This document shows, piece by piece, positions 38,316 to 47,231 of a stretch of DNA of 64,000 bases (positions within the stretch are counted from its first letter, which is position 1; every line of letters starts with the position of its first letter). The notes beneath the pieces are model-generated. The model made no database searches. It was not told the DNA's origin and was given only the letters and a program-made list of their open reading frames with translations. The stretch is from Sporosarcina sp. Marseille-Q4063 (GTDB taxonomy: Bacteria; Bacillota; Bacilli; Bacillales_A; Planococcaceae). Made by a program: the position numbers and the translations under genes. The DNA lies in assembly GCF_018309085.1 (NCBI RefSeq), contig NZ_CP070502.1:3405001-3469000 (forward strand), read 5' to 3'.

Positions 38316-39725
38316 ATGTCTAAACAACAAATTGGCGTTATCGGTTTAGCGGTAATGGGAAAAAACTTAGCTCTTAATATTGAAAGCAGAGGATATTCCG
38401 TTTCTGTATTTAACCGTACAACGTCTAGAACTGAAGAATTTCTAGAAAATGAAGCAAAAGGCAAAAACTTTTTTGGTGCGACAACGATAGAAGAGTTTGT
38501 AAACTCTCTAGAAGTTCCGCGTAAAATCATGCTGATGGTTCAATCCGGAAAGCCGACAGATGCGACGATTGCATCTTTGCAACCATTCCTTGAAAAAGGC
38601 GATGTTCTAATCGACGGCGGAAACACTTTATACGAAGATACGATTCGCCGCAATAAAGAGTTAGAAAAAACGGGTATTCACTTCATCGGCACGGGCGTTT
38701 CTGGTGGAGAAGAAGGCGCGCTTACAGGCCCTTCAATCATGCCAGGTGGTCAAAGAGAAGCTTATGATCTCGTTGAACCGATTTTCGATGCGATTGCAGC
38801 GAGAGTCGACGGAGAATCATGCAGTTCTTATATCGGACCGGACGGCGCGGGCCATTACGTGAAAATGGTGCATAACGGAATCGAGTACGGCGATATGCAA
38901 TTGATCGGCGAAGCTTATTTCATCTTGAAGCATGTTCTTGGCATGGAGGCACAGGATTTGCATGAAACATTCACAGAGTGGAATAAAGGCGAATTAGATA
39001 GCTACCTTATCGAAATTACAGCTGAGATTTTCACGAAAATCGATGAAGAAACAGATCAGCCATTAATCGATGTTATTTTAGATAAAGCAGGCCAAAAAGG
39101 AACAGGTATGTGGACAAGCAAAAACGCATTGGATTTAGGCGTTCCGCTACCAGTTATTACAGAAGCCGTATTCGCACGTTGCATTTCATCCATGAAAGAC
39201 GAGCGCGTGAAAGCGAGCAAAGTACTCAAAGCGCCTGAAGCAATCGACTTTACTGGCGATAAAGAAGAACTTGTAGAAGCAGTACGAAAAGCTTTATATA
39301 TGAGTAAAATTTGTTCATATGCACAAGGTTTTGCACAAATGCGTGCACAATCGGAAGAAAGCGATTGGAATCTTAACTACGGCGATATCGCGATGATTTG
39401 GCGCGGCGGCTGTATTATCCGTGCACAATTCTTACAAAATATTAAAGATGCATACGATCGTAATCCAGAATTGGATAACTTATTATTGGATGATTACTTC
39501 AATAATATTGTTGGCGAATACCAGTCAGCTTTACGTGAAGTCGTATCGGTTGCAGTGAAACACGGTATTCCGGTTCCTGCATTTGCAAGCGCGATTTCAT
39601 ACTATGACAGCTACCGTTCAGAAAACTTGTCTGCGAACTTAATCCAGGCACAACGTGATTATTTCGGTGCGCATACGTATGAGCGTAAAGACAAAGAAGG
39701 TTCATTCCACACAAACTGGTTCTAA
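38316..39725 (+). CDS. gnd: 6-phosphogluconate dehydrogenase, decarboxylating
   Basis: 469 residues, the usual length. NADP-binding [16 protein letters not shown] (6-21), [19 protein letters not shown], and the catalytic segment [15 protein letters not shown] with Lys and the substrate-binding loop are intact. It forms ribulose-5-phosphate, CO2 and NADPH. AGGAAGG precedes the ATG. Placed with uxaC it may serve gluconate-linked sugar acid metabolism, or the pairing may be simple co-regulation. Confidence 0.95.
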   Translation: MSKQQIGVIGLAVMGKNLALNIESRGYSVSVFNRTTSRTEEFLENEAKGKNFFGATTIEEFVNSLEVPRKIMLMVQSGKPTDATIASLQPFLEKGDVLIDGGNTLYEDTIRRNKELEKTGIHFIGTGVSGGEEGALTGPSIMPGGQREAYDLVEPIFDAIAARVDGESCSSYIGPDGAGHYVKMVHNGIEYGDMQLIGEAYFILKHVLGMEAQDLHETFTEWNKGELDSYLIEITAEIFTKIDEETDQPLIDVILDKAGQKGTGMWTSKNALDLGVPLPVITEAVFARCISSMKDERVKASKVLKAPEAIDFTGDKEELVEAVRKALYMSKICSYAQGFAQMRAQSEESDWNLNYGDIAMIWRGGCIIRAQFLQNIKDAYDRNPELDNLLLDDYFNNIVGEYQSALREVVSVAVKHGIPVPAFASAISYYDSYRSENLSANLIQAQRDYFGAHTYERKDKEGSFHTNWF

Positions 39726-39733
39726 TTTAAATG

Positions 39734-39776
39734 ACAAACAAGCGCCCATTCAATTTGAAATGGGCGTTTGTTTTCT
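39734..39776 (+). terminator. Rho-independent terminator after gnd
   Basis: AACAAGCGCCCATT pairs with AATGGGCGTTTGTT (one bulge), followed by a T-rich tract. Confidence 0.85.
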
Positions 39777-39787
39777 TTGTATGAAAT

Positions 39788-39814
39788 AAAAAAGAATCCT
39801 CAGGTCGAGGATTC
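39788..39814 (-). terminator. Terminator of the minus-strand ROK gene
   Basis: GAATCCTC/GAGGATTC with a 5-base loop; on the minus strand the stem is followed by six T. Confidence 0.8.
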
Positions 39815-39821
39815 AAGTTTG

Positions 39822-40985
39822 TTATTCATCTAGTGTTAAAAGAAGTTCCGGAACTTCTAGAAAACGTTGTATCGCTAATGCACAGGCACCGATTGAACAA
39901 GATTTATTGCCAAGGTCTGAAATTTCAAGACTTCCGTACTTGCTCACTGTCGATTTTAAATTGCTTTTAATTTTTTCGATGGAATCGGGGTACATTTTCA
40001 AGATTTCACTCGTTAAAACCAGCGTCTCCGGGTTATACATATTAATAATATTATTAAGACCAGTAGACAGGTCTACGATAAATTGTTCTATCAACGCTAT
40101 CGTCGTTGGATCATTCTCAGCGATTAAATTCTGAATGTCCTCATACGTCAGTTTTGTTACATCAAGTTGCTTAGAAAGTCGGGCAAGCAGACTTGTCTCG
40201 GATGAATATTGTTCCCAGCAACCGCGGTTGCCACAGCGACAAATTTCTCCGTCTTGAGCTATAATCATATGGCCCATTTCACCGGCATAACCGTGGTATC
40301 CTTTGTGAAGCTTGCCGTCAATCATGATGCCGACGCCAATACCTGATGAAAGCATGATGCAAAGCAAGTTATTGCTATCATGATGCTTATAAACACGTTC
40401 AGCGTAAGCGGACAAGTTAGCGTTGTTTTGAATGGTGATATCTAAATCCAGTTCTTTCATCAAGTCTTCTTTCAATGATTTATCTTGCCATTGATATGTA
40501 GGGATGAAAAATATGCTTTCGTCTTTATTTACAGTTCCATGAACGCCAATCATGACGCTGACCAATCCGTATTTACTTTTTGAATACTTGCTTTTATAAA
40601 TTTTAATCTGTTTAATGAGTAAACGGACAATTTCTTCATAATTATCGGTTTCAAATTCCACGGAATCGTAGTGAACCGGCTTGCCGCTTAAATCAGCGAC
40701 TGTATATTGGATATGTTTATAATCGAGATCGATTCCTAGTACATAACCAACGTTTTTGTTAATGGAAAGCATAATCGGCCTTCTGCCCACGACATTATGT
40801 TCAAGCTTTGTTTCATTGATTAACTCTTCGTTTAATAAATCGGCAACTTGAACGGAAATCGTTGCTTTATTTAACCCGGTAATTTTAGATAGTTCCGCTC
40901 TAGATATCATTTTATGTTCAATGATTTTACTTAAAATGATGCTTCGATTTATTTTTTTGATATAAGCGCCATCGCCAGTAATCAT
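39822..40985 (-). CDS. ROK-family transcriptional repressor
   Basis: 387 residues from the ATG at 40985, preceded by GGGGGCG; the longer frame to 41060 adds a 25-residue leader without a ribosome site. Winged HTH ISRAELSKITGLNKATISVQ is followed by GIDLDYKH, a ROK domain and the zinc motif CRCGNRGCWEQ. It resembles XylR-type repressors. It is convergent with gnd, and the perfect GTTTGTTTG/CAAACAAAC palindrome before uxaC is a good candidate target. Confidence 0.9.
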   Translation of the reverse strand: MITGDGAYIKKINRSIILSKIIEHKMISRAELSKITGLNKATISVQVADLLNEELINETKLEHNVVGRRPIMLSINKNVGYVLGIDLDYKHIQYTVADLSGKPVHYDSVEFETDNYEEIVRLLIKQIKIYKSKYSKSKYGLVSVMIGVHGTVNKDESIFFIPTYQWQDKSLKEDLMKELDLDITIQNNANLSAYAERVYKHHDSNNLLCIMLSSGIGVGIMIDGKLHKGYHGYAGEMGHMIIAQDGEICRCGNRGCWEQYSSETSLLARLSKQLDVTKLTYEDIQNLIAENDPTTIALIEQFIVDLSTGLNNIINMYNPETLVLTSEILKMYPDSIEKIKSNLKSTVSKYGSLEISDLGNKSCSIGACALAIQRFLEVPELLLTLDE

Positions 40986-41141
40986 AGATTTTCGCCCCCA
41001 AAGTTTTCCTAGTAACCAACTTATTTTGTTTAGTCGCCAAAGTAAATGTGATATATTCAAATATAGCGTATATGCAGTGCAATGAAAAGGCTTTCAAGAA
41101 AGTTATCTGATTTGATTATAGCATAGGAAGGAATTGTAAAA

Positions 41142-41909
41142 ATGAATATTTTATATTTCGATTGTTTTTCAGGAATTAGCGGAGACATGGTTATCGGTGC
41201 TTTAATCGATGCCGGTGGAGATTCGACTCATTTGGTTAATGAACTTAAAAAGCTTACGATGGAAGACGAGTATGAATTGACGTTCACGAAAGTCGTGAAA
41301 AATGGCATTACGAGTACGAAGTTCGATGTTTTATTGACGAATAAAGAGCATAGCCATGAGCACGAGCATAATCATGATCACGAACATCATCACGGTCATA
41401 GCCATCGATCTTACAAACATATTGTTGAGATTATTAAAACGGCTGGTTTTTCTGAACGGGTTGAAGAAATGTCATTGGCTATTTTCAAAAAGATCGGGAT
41501 TGCAGAAGGTAAGATTCACGGTGTGGACCTTGACGATGTTCACTTCCATGAAGTAGGCGCTGTCGACTCAATAATCGATATTATCGGTGCGGTGATATTA
41601 CTTGATCAGTTGGAAATTGATAAGATTCAATCATCACCAATTCCTGTTGGTTCGGGGAAGATTCATATTGATCACGGAATCTATCCGGTACCCGCGCCTG
41701 CAACTTTGGAAATCCTTCGCGGTATACCAATTGCTGCGAGCGATGTGAAAGGGGAACTTGCAACACCTACAGGGGCAGCAATTGTAGCTGTTCTTTCAGA
41801 AGCTTTTGGAACGTTGCCGTCGATGAAAGTGAAGTCGATCGGGTATGGTGCCGGAACGAAGACATTCCCGACGCATCCAAACGTATTAAGAGTTATTATC
41901 GGTAATTAA
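41142..41909 (+). CDS. larC: LarC1-type nickel-pincer cofactor protein, N-terminal half only
   Basis: 255 residues. YFDCFSGISGDMVIGALIDAGG at the start (first 20: YFDCFSGISGDM...), DVHFHEVGAVDSIIDIIGA and TPTGAAIVAVL are LarC hallmarks. A histidine-rich run (about 68-86, with 10 His) probably binds nickel. In lactic acid bacteria full LarC is LarC1 plus LarC2 made by frameshifting; here a stop follows VLRVIIGN and the next gene begins 16 bases later, so LarC2 is absent. LarA, LarB and LarE are also not in the window. Confidence 0.85.
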   Translation: MNILYFDCFSGISGDMVIGALIDAGGDSTHLVNELKKLTMEDEYELTFTKVVKNGITSTKFDVLLTNKEHSHEHEHNHDHEHHHGHSHRSYKHIVEIIKTAGFSERVEEMSLAIFKKIGIAEGKIHGVDLDDVHFHEVGAVDSIIDIIGAVILLDQLEIDKIQSSPIPVGSGKIHIDHGIYPVPAPATLEILRGIPIAASDVKGELATPTGAAIVAVLSEAFGTLPSMKVKSIGYGAGTKTFPTHPNVLRVIIGN

Positions 41910-41925
41910 GATTTCGGAGGTAACC

Positions 41926-43299
41926 ATGAAACAGCACCAGGTTTTTCAATATTTATATATTCTTTATGCGTCTGTATTTGCCGTTAACGTTGCCAATATA
42001 TTTATTGGCAGCGAGACGTTGAATTACATAATAGGTTTGTTTGCGATTTTTATGTTAGTCATTTCTTTTCTAGGCGCTTCAAAATTATTTGTCATTTTAA
42101 GTGCTTCTTTTCTTGTGATTGGTGGTTTGTTATACGCCTCAACAGGGGAGTCAGTTCTAGCGATTCCTGGAATTTTAACATCGAATATGGCACTTCTAAC
42201 TTTATTAGCGATGTTGCCTTGGATGAATAGCGTTGTGAGAAGTGGGCGATTTGATCGGAGTTTAAATACGTTAATGAAAGTAAATGTGTCCGACTTAGGG
42301 AAGTTATATATCCGAAGCTCAGCAACGACGCTTACATTAGCGGCTTTCTTAAACTTGTCGGCGGCTACAATTTCGCAGGATGTGTTGAAAACGAATTTGG
42401 CTCATGTGAATAAAAGGTTGAGAGACTCTTTTATCGCTTCGTCAACATTGCGAGGATTTTCGTTAGCTTTGCTGTGGAGCCCGCTTGAAATCTTGTTGGC
42501 CGTTTCGATATTTATGACAGGTGTTTCGTATGTAGCGATTTTACCTTGGTTACTTTTGATTGCAGTCCTAACGTTCGGACTCGATTCGCTGTGGGGACGT
42601 TTCCACTATCGAAAGCATTCGTATGAAGGTCCAGGTGAGGGCGAACGGGAGAAAGTTAGTGTTGAAGGATTGGCAGGTAAAGTGATTCATCTAGCCAGCG
42701 CATTAGTATTATTTTTGGCGCTCGTAATTGGATTGGGGACGTTGTTTGATATCGATTTCATCTTGACGGTAACGTTACTGATTTTTCCGTTCACTTTGGT
42801 TTGGTCTTTCATTATGAAAAGGTCGCGCAGTTTCTGGGCGATCGGGTGGAATACTTGGAAGATGAAGACGAATACGATGCAAAACTTCGTCATCTTGTTT
42901 ATTTCTCTATCGTTTTTTTCGTATAGTATAAGTAATGCGTCATTTTTAGAGGTCATTCAAAAGCCGATTTTATATGTTTCGGATTATCCGTTATTGGTCT
43001 TTTTCGTCATTCAGTTGCTCTTTATCGGGATGAGTATGTTTGGGGTTCATCCGATCGGAACGTTTGGAATCTTAGGCAGCCTCGTCACGTTGTTGTTGGA
43101 AGTGTATAATCCATTGAGTTTAGCGATTGTCCTAGTTACGAGTTCCATTGCAACATTAACTGTGGGGACATATGGTTTAGTTGTAACCTTGACGGCAATA
43201 AGCACAGAACAAAGTCCATATCGTATTACAATAAACAACCTAGCCTACTCGCTGATATTCGGGAGTATCGGGACGATTATTGCTTATTTTTTATTATAG
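41926..43299 (+). CDS. Polytopic membrane protein, possible ion-transporter-superfamily permease
   Basis: 457 residues with about 11-12 hydrophobic segments, a central basic/acidic loop (about 220-248) and the segment GMSMFGVHPIGTFGILGSL, reminiscent of hairpin regions in ion-transporter-superfamily carriers. I do not recognise the family firmly. CGGAGG lies before the ATG and the spacing from larC is 16 bases, so the two are probably co-transcribed. A role in transport of the substrate of a LarA-like enzyme, or of an organic acid, is possible but unproven. Confidence 0.75.
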   Translation: MKQHQVFQYLYILYASVFAVNVANIFIGSETLNYIIGLFAIFMLVISFLGASKLFVILSASFLVIGGLLYASTGESVLAIPGILTSNMALLTLLAMLPWMNSVVRSGRFDRSLNTLMKVNVSDLGKLYIRSSATTLTLAAFLNLSAATISQDVLKTNLAHVNKRLRDSFIASSTLRGFSLALLWSPLEILLAVSIFMTGVSYVAILPWLLLIAVLTFGLDSLWGRFHYRKHSYEGPGEGEREKVSVEGLAGKVIHLASALVLFLALVIGLGTLFDIDFILTVTLLIFPFTLVWSFIMKRSRSFWAIGWNTWKMKTNTMQNFVILFISLSFFSYSISNASFLEVIQKPILYVSDYPLLVFFVIQLLFIGMSMFGVHPIGTFGILGSLVTLLLEVYNPLSLAIVLVTSSIATLTVGTYGLVVTLTAISTEQSPYRITINNLAYSLIFGSIGTIIAYFLL

Positions 43300-43310
43300 A
43301 ATGAATTAAG

Positions 43311-43343
43311 AACATAGTACCTGTTATGGGTGCTATGTTTTTT
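43311..43343 (+). terminator. Rho-independent terminator
   Basis: AACATAGTACC pairs with GGTGCTATGTT (one G-T), followed by a T run. Confidence 0.85.
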
Positions 43344-43377
43344 GTTTTCCATTATTAAGATATTTTTTATATGGGCC

Positions 43378-43506
43378 GTTGATTTCCGTTCCGGGCGGCG
43401 CTTTCCTGCGGGCGAGCGTCGAGCCGCTTCCCTCGCTGCGCTCAGTCCAGGGTCTCGACTGTCTCGCTTATTTCCGCGGGAGTCGCCGCCCTCCACTCCA
43501 ATCAAC
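43378..43506 (+). repeat. GC-rich structured repeat, copy C
   Basis: Ends GTTGATT/AATCAAC; outer stem GGGCGGCG/CGCCGCCC is perfect here, whereas other copies carry an extra A and a C/A mismatch. The inner stem reads TCGAG/CTCGA. It follows the terminator of the preceding gene by about 35 bases. Confidence 0.9.
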
Positions 43507-43687
43507 TACTTTCATTGTACAGAGGGAGTTATTTAGTGCCTACTTTGGAATATGTAAATTATTATGTACTGAATGCGTATTAATAGAAAAATTTAGTGGA
43601 TTTTGATAGAGCTCTAGTTCAGAAACTCTTAGAAATCAAAAACTAATAGTCTATAGCTACAGAAACGTCAAATTCTACTAAAACAAT

Positions 43688-43783
43688 CCAGCGAAGGCGC
43701 CTTTCCAGTGGTAGCTGGAGCAATAAGACTGATAGTGTTTTTCTATCAGGCTTATTGCGGGAGGCATCCACCAGCGCCGAAGC
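43688..43783 (+). repeat. 96-bp structured repeat, copy 1
   Basis: CCAGCGAAGGCGCC begins and CCAGCGCCGAAGC ends the unit. A central stem (CAATAAG, one mismatch, CTGATAG with CTATCAG, CTTATTG) has a 7-base loop. Copy 2 at 59705-59800 has the same length and two compensatory base-pair changes in this stem. Confidence 0.85.
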
Positions 43784-43988
43784 GGTCTTCATTGAAAATT
43801 CTATATAGAACCCAACGTATTACCCAAAGTACGCCACATTTAATCGAAACCAGGAAACGAATCACGTCAACTAGGCAACACACTATCTAACAAATCCCGC
43901 CCCATAGCCATTCTATCCACTATCTAACTATTAAGATTCGAAAGATGTTAAAAAATCTAACAAAGACCTTAAAATATTATCTTATAAA

Positions 43989-44002
43989 AGAAAGCGTTTT
44001 CA
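43989..44002 (-). promoter_or_regulatory. cre-like site
   Basis: On the minus strand TGAAAACGCTTTCT matches cre with one mismatch. It lies about 45 bases before the permease-first importer operon. Confidence 0.6.
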
Positions 44003-44044
44003 TTTAGACTTAGGTCAAGTTAAGAAAGTGGAAGGAGGACTACG

Positions 44045-44971
44045 ATGAGCTCAAAACAGCTTAGTGGTGATGTGAAAGTGAAGCGCAAGTTTAAAATAGA
44101 TAATTGGATTCCATATTTGTTTATCTTGCCGTCATTTCTAATTATCGCTACTTTTCTATTTTACCCGATTGGAACCGTTTTCTATTACGCTTTCCAACAC
44201 TATGACATTTCAGCACCTTTCTATAATAAGTTTGCTGGCTTTGATAACTTCATTAATATCTTTACAGCTGATAAACTCTTTTTCCCGAGTTTATGGACAA
44301 GTTTAAAATGGGTTGTGTCTCAAGTTGGTCTTCAGTTAGTATTCGGATTGCTATTTGCCGTAATGCTTAACCAAACATTTAGACTTAGAGGCTTCGTTCG
44401 TGCCATTGCCTTCATTCCGTGGGCAATCTCAGGCGTACTCGCTTCTGTAATGTGGTCGTTGATGTATAACGAACATATGGGTGTTTTCAACGACATCCTG
44501 ATGAAACTTGGAATCATCAGCGAACCGCAAGCATTCCTTGCAAGTACATCCAGTGCTTTCATCGCGGTCATCATCGCTGAATTATGGAGAGGGATTCCGT
44601 TTTTCGCAATTACGTTGTTGGCGTCGCTTCAAAGTATTCCGGAAGAATTGTATGAAGCATCGGATATTGACGGCGCAAGTAAATGGGAATCATTTGTTCA
44701 CATTACGTTGCCGCATTTGAAAAACACGATCGTGTTAACGACATTACTCAGAACGGTTTGGGAATTTAACAACGTCGATTTGATTTTCAACTTGACGGGT
44801 GGAGGTCCTGCGAATTCCACGACGACACTGACGATGTATATAGCTAACCTGGCTGTAAACGGAAGTGACTTCGGATATGGATCCGCATTAACAGTAATTT
44901 CGTTTATTCTACTATTTGTCTTTGCCATGGTTTACTTGAAGATTACTGGATATGAAAGGGAGGACGAATAA
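44045..44971 (+). CDS. ABC sugar importer permease, MalF type
   Basis: 308 residues from an ATG with GGAAGGAGG upstream. Six membrane segments and EAA loop YEASDIDGASKWESFVHI. It is the first gene of an operon ordered permease, permease, binding protein, GH105. The downstream hydrolase suggests that the cargo is an unsaturated rhamnogalacturonan oligosaccharide or similar. Confidence 0.93.
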   Translation: MSSKQLSGDVKVKRKFKIDNWIPYLFILPSFLIIATFLFYPIGTVFYYAFQHYDISAPFYNKFAGFDNFINIFTADKLFFPSLWTSLKWVVSQVGLQLVFGLLFAVMLNQTFRLRGFVRAIAFIPWAISGVLASVMWSLMYNEHMGVFNDILMKLGIISEPQAFLASTSSAFIAVIIAELWRGIPFFAITLLASLQSIPEELYEASDIDGASKWESFVHITLPHLKNTIVLTTLLRTVWEFNNVDLIFNLTGGGPANSTTTLTMYIANLAVNGSDFGYGSALTVISFILLFVFAMVYLKITGYEREDE

Positions 44972-44973
44972 AA

Positions 44974-45810
44974 ATGGTCAACTCTAGAAGTCGCACAAAC
45001 AAAATTTTATTTTTTTACCTCCCTTTAACATTAATGTTTACGTGGACAATTTTTCCGATTTATTGGACGATAAACACAGCATTCAAGCATGAAGGCGATA
45101 TTGTAAAACGTCCGTTAGAATATTTTCCGACCGCACCAACTGTTGAAAACTTTGTGGTCGCTTGGAATAACGTCGGATTCGCGACATTCTTTAAAAACAG
45201 TTTGATCGTCGGTATTTCGACAGTGCTTGTTGTTATCGTTTTATCGACATTGTCGGGGTATGCATTAAGCCGTTACAAGTTTAAAGGAAAACGTTCATTT
45301 TTGTTAATGTTGCTCGCCACGCAGTTTATTCCAAGAGCGATGTTAATCATCCCGTTGTTCATTATTTTCAAGAGCATGGGGTTAATCAGTAATCCGTTGT
45401 CGCTGATTATTACGTACACCGCCGTGGAGATACCGTTTACGACCATCTTGATGAGCGGATTTATCGGGAATATTCCAAGGGATTTGGAAGAAGCGGCCTC
45501 GGTTGATGGAGCAAGTAAATTGCAATCATTGCGTTTGGTCATGCTGCCATTACTTCTTCCAGGAATTGTTGCAACAGCGGTGTTCACATTCATCTATACT
45601 TGGAATGAGTTCTTACTGGCACTCATGCTGACAAATCAACAAAGCAAGTTCACATTGCCAGTCGGTTTAAGCTTTATGATGGGTGAATTCAACGTCAACT
45701 ACGGTGCGTTGGCCGCGGGAAGTGTAATCGCATTAGTACCAGCAGTTATATTATTCGCTTATGCACAAAAGCACCTTGTTAACGGTATGGGCGGGGCAGT
45801 TAAAGGTTAA
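44974..45810 (+). CDS. ABC sugar importer permease, MalG type
   Basis: 278 residues, six membrane segments, EAA loop EEAASVDGASKLQSLRLVML, C-terminal NGMGGAVKG. It begins 2 bases after the preceding stop, so translation is coupled. Confidence 0.93.
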   Translation: MVNSRSRTNKILFFYLPLTLMFTWTIFPIYWTINTAFKHEGDIVKRPLEYFPTAPTVENFVVAWNNVGFATFFKNSLIVGISTVLVVIVLSTLSGYALSRYKFKGKRSFLLMLLATQFIPRAMLIIPLFIIFKSMGLISNPLSLIITYTAVEIPFTTILMSGFIGNIPRDLEEAASVDGASKLQSLRLVMLPLLLPGIVATAVFTFIYTWNEFLLALMLTNQQSKFTLPVGLSFMMGEFNVNYGALAAGSVIALVPAVILFAYAQKHLVNGMGGAVKG

Positions 45811-45848
45811 TCAATACATGCAAGTAACTATAAGGAGGAAGAACATCC

Positions 45849-47156
45849 ATGAAGAACTTACTTAAAATCAGTTTGCTGTTAATGCTAGTTGCTGGTGGAA
45901 TTTTAGCGGGTTGCGGTAGTAGTGATAAAGGTGGCAAGACAGCGGACGGTAAAACGAAAATCACATTTTGGGATGAAAACGCTGGACCACAACGTACGCC
46001 GATTTGGGAAAAATTAATCGCGGACTTTGAAGATGCAAATCCGGATATCGATGTTGATTATGTTGGACTTCCGAAAGATTCTTCAAAATCTAAATTAGAT
46101 ACAGCGATTGCAGCCGATGATATGCCGGACGTTGGTTCCGTGCAAACAAGTTGGTTGCCAGAGTTTTCGATTCGTGAAGCACTGCTTCCGTTAGATGATT
46201 ATTTAGCTGATTCAGAGTTGAATGAGTTAATTAACGAAGGTGCAGTTACTTTCAACAAAGATGTCGTACGTGATGGTAAGTTATATGGTATTCCGTACAC
46301 ACAAAACTTAGATGTTATTTGGATTCGTTCAGATTGGTTTAAAGAAGCAGGACTCGAAGCGCCAGATACTTGGGATGAGTTCTTTACTGCAGTCGATGAA
46401 ATGACGATTGATGGCCGATACGGTTATACGATCCGCGGCGGTTCAGGTGGATCTTTCCAACTTCAACGTTTGATGTTTGCGTATTCCGGTTTGGAAAATT
46501 ACTTTGACGATAATGGAAAATCAACAATCAATGATCCAAAGCACGTTGAGTTTCTTGAGAAATATTTCGAACTATACAAAAAGAACACGCCTAAGAGTGA
46601 CATAACTAACGATTACAAAGAAATGATTGCTGGTTTCGATACTGGCGTTGTAGCAATGGTTCACCATAATATCGGTTCTTTCGGCGAGCATAGTAAAGCT
46701 TTCGAACCAGATCAATTCGAAGCAATTCCACTTCCGAAAACAGAAGATGGACGATATGTAGCTGAAGGTGGAAACACGATTAATATGTCAATCTTCAATA
46801 CGACGAAAAATCCAGATGAAGCTTGGAAATTCGTTGAGTTCATTAACTCTGCTGAAAGCCAAAGTTATTGGAACGAGGAAGTCGGTCAAATTCCTACGAA
46901 CTCTGATGTTTTAGAGATGGATTGGATCAAAGATTCAGCTCATATTAAAACAGCGTTTGAAGTGTATGACAATCCGCAAACTGTTTTATACAAGCCACCG
47001 TTTTACTTACCGGACTACCGTTCAATTCTTGACAACACGGTAGACCCTGGAACACAAAAAGTAATGAGTGGAGACAGCACTGTTCAAGAATTCCTTAATG
47101 AGTGGGCAAAAGCGGTTGAAGATTCAGAAGCTAAATATAATGACGCAATGAAATAA
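45849..47156 (+). CDS. ABC sugar importer, substrate-binding lipoprotein
   Basis: 435 residues. Lipobox LAGC (Cys22), a Gly/Ser/Lys linker, then a family 1 solute-binding domain (ITFWDENAGPQRTPIW, PDIDVDYVGLP). TAAGGAGGAAG precedes the ATG. Being followed by GH105, it may bind unsaturated (rhamno)galacturonides; inference from context. Confidence 0.92.
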   Translation: MKNLLKISLLLMLVAGGILAGCGSSDKGGKTADGKTKITFWDENAGPQRTPIWEKLIADFEDANPDIDVDYVGLPKDSSKSKLDTAIAADDMPDVGSVQTSWLPEFSIREALLPLDDYLADSELNELINEGAVTFNKDVVRDGKLYGIPYTQNLDVIWIRSDWFKEAGLEAPDTWDEFFTAVDEMTIDGRYGYTIRGGSGGSFQLQRLMFAYSGLENYFDDNGKSTINDPKHVEFLEKYFELYKKNTPKSDITNDYKEMIAGFDTGVVAMVHHNIGSFGEHSKAFEPDQFEAIPLPKTEDGRYVAEGGNTINMSIFNTTKNPDEAWKFVEFINSAESQSYWNEEVGQIPTNSDVLEMDWIKDSAHIKTAFEVYDNPQTVLYKPPFYLPDYRSILDNTVDPGTQKVMSGDSTVQEFLNEWAKAVEDSEAKYNDAMK

Positions 47157-47157
47157 T

Positions 47158-47202
47158 TATAGTAATCTGAGTGTTGATTCATCGGCACTCAGATTTACTA
47201 TA
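47158..47202 (+). terminator. Intra-operon stem-loop
   Basis: ATAGTAATCTGAGTG pairs with CACTCAGATTTACTAT with one mismatch. There is no T run, so it probably protects the binding-protein mRNA or attenuates GH105 expression. Confidence 0.65.
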
Positions 47203-47231
47203 TAAAAACTACCGGGGAGAGAATAGTAAAC

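Larger units (their letters stand above)
43507..44044. other. Intergenic region with a second repeat and promoter
   Basis: About 540 bases without a gene. It holds the 96-bp structured repeat (43688-43783), its conserved left flank AGAAACGTCAAATTCTACTA and, near the end, a cre-like site before the importer operon. The rest is AT-rich with nothing recognised. Confidence 0.6.

Noticed and set aside
41890-41930. Programmed frameshift joining LarC1 to LarC2
   Set aside because: A stop follows and the next gene starts with its own CGGAGG site; no LarC2-like sequence was seen in the other frames.
43284-43606. Frames of 68-75 codons
   Set aside because: Cross repeat copy C; same artefact.
43708-43890. 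60-codon frame, and the matching one from 59719
   Set aside because: Both begin inside the 96-bp structured repeat; the covarying stem explains the conservation better than coding.
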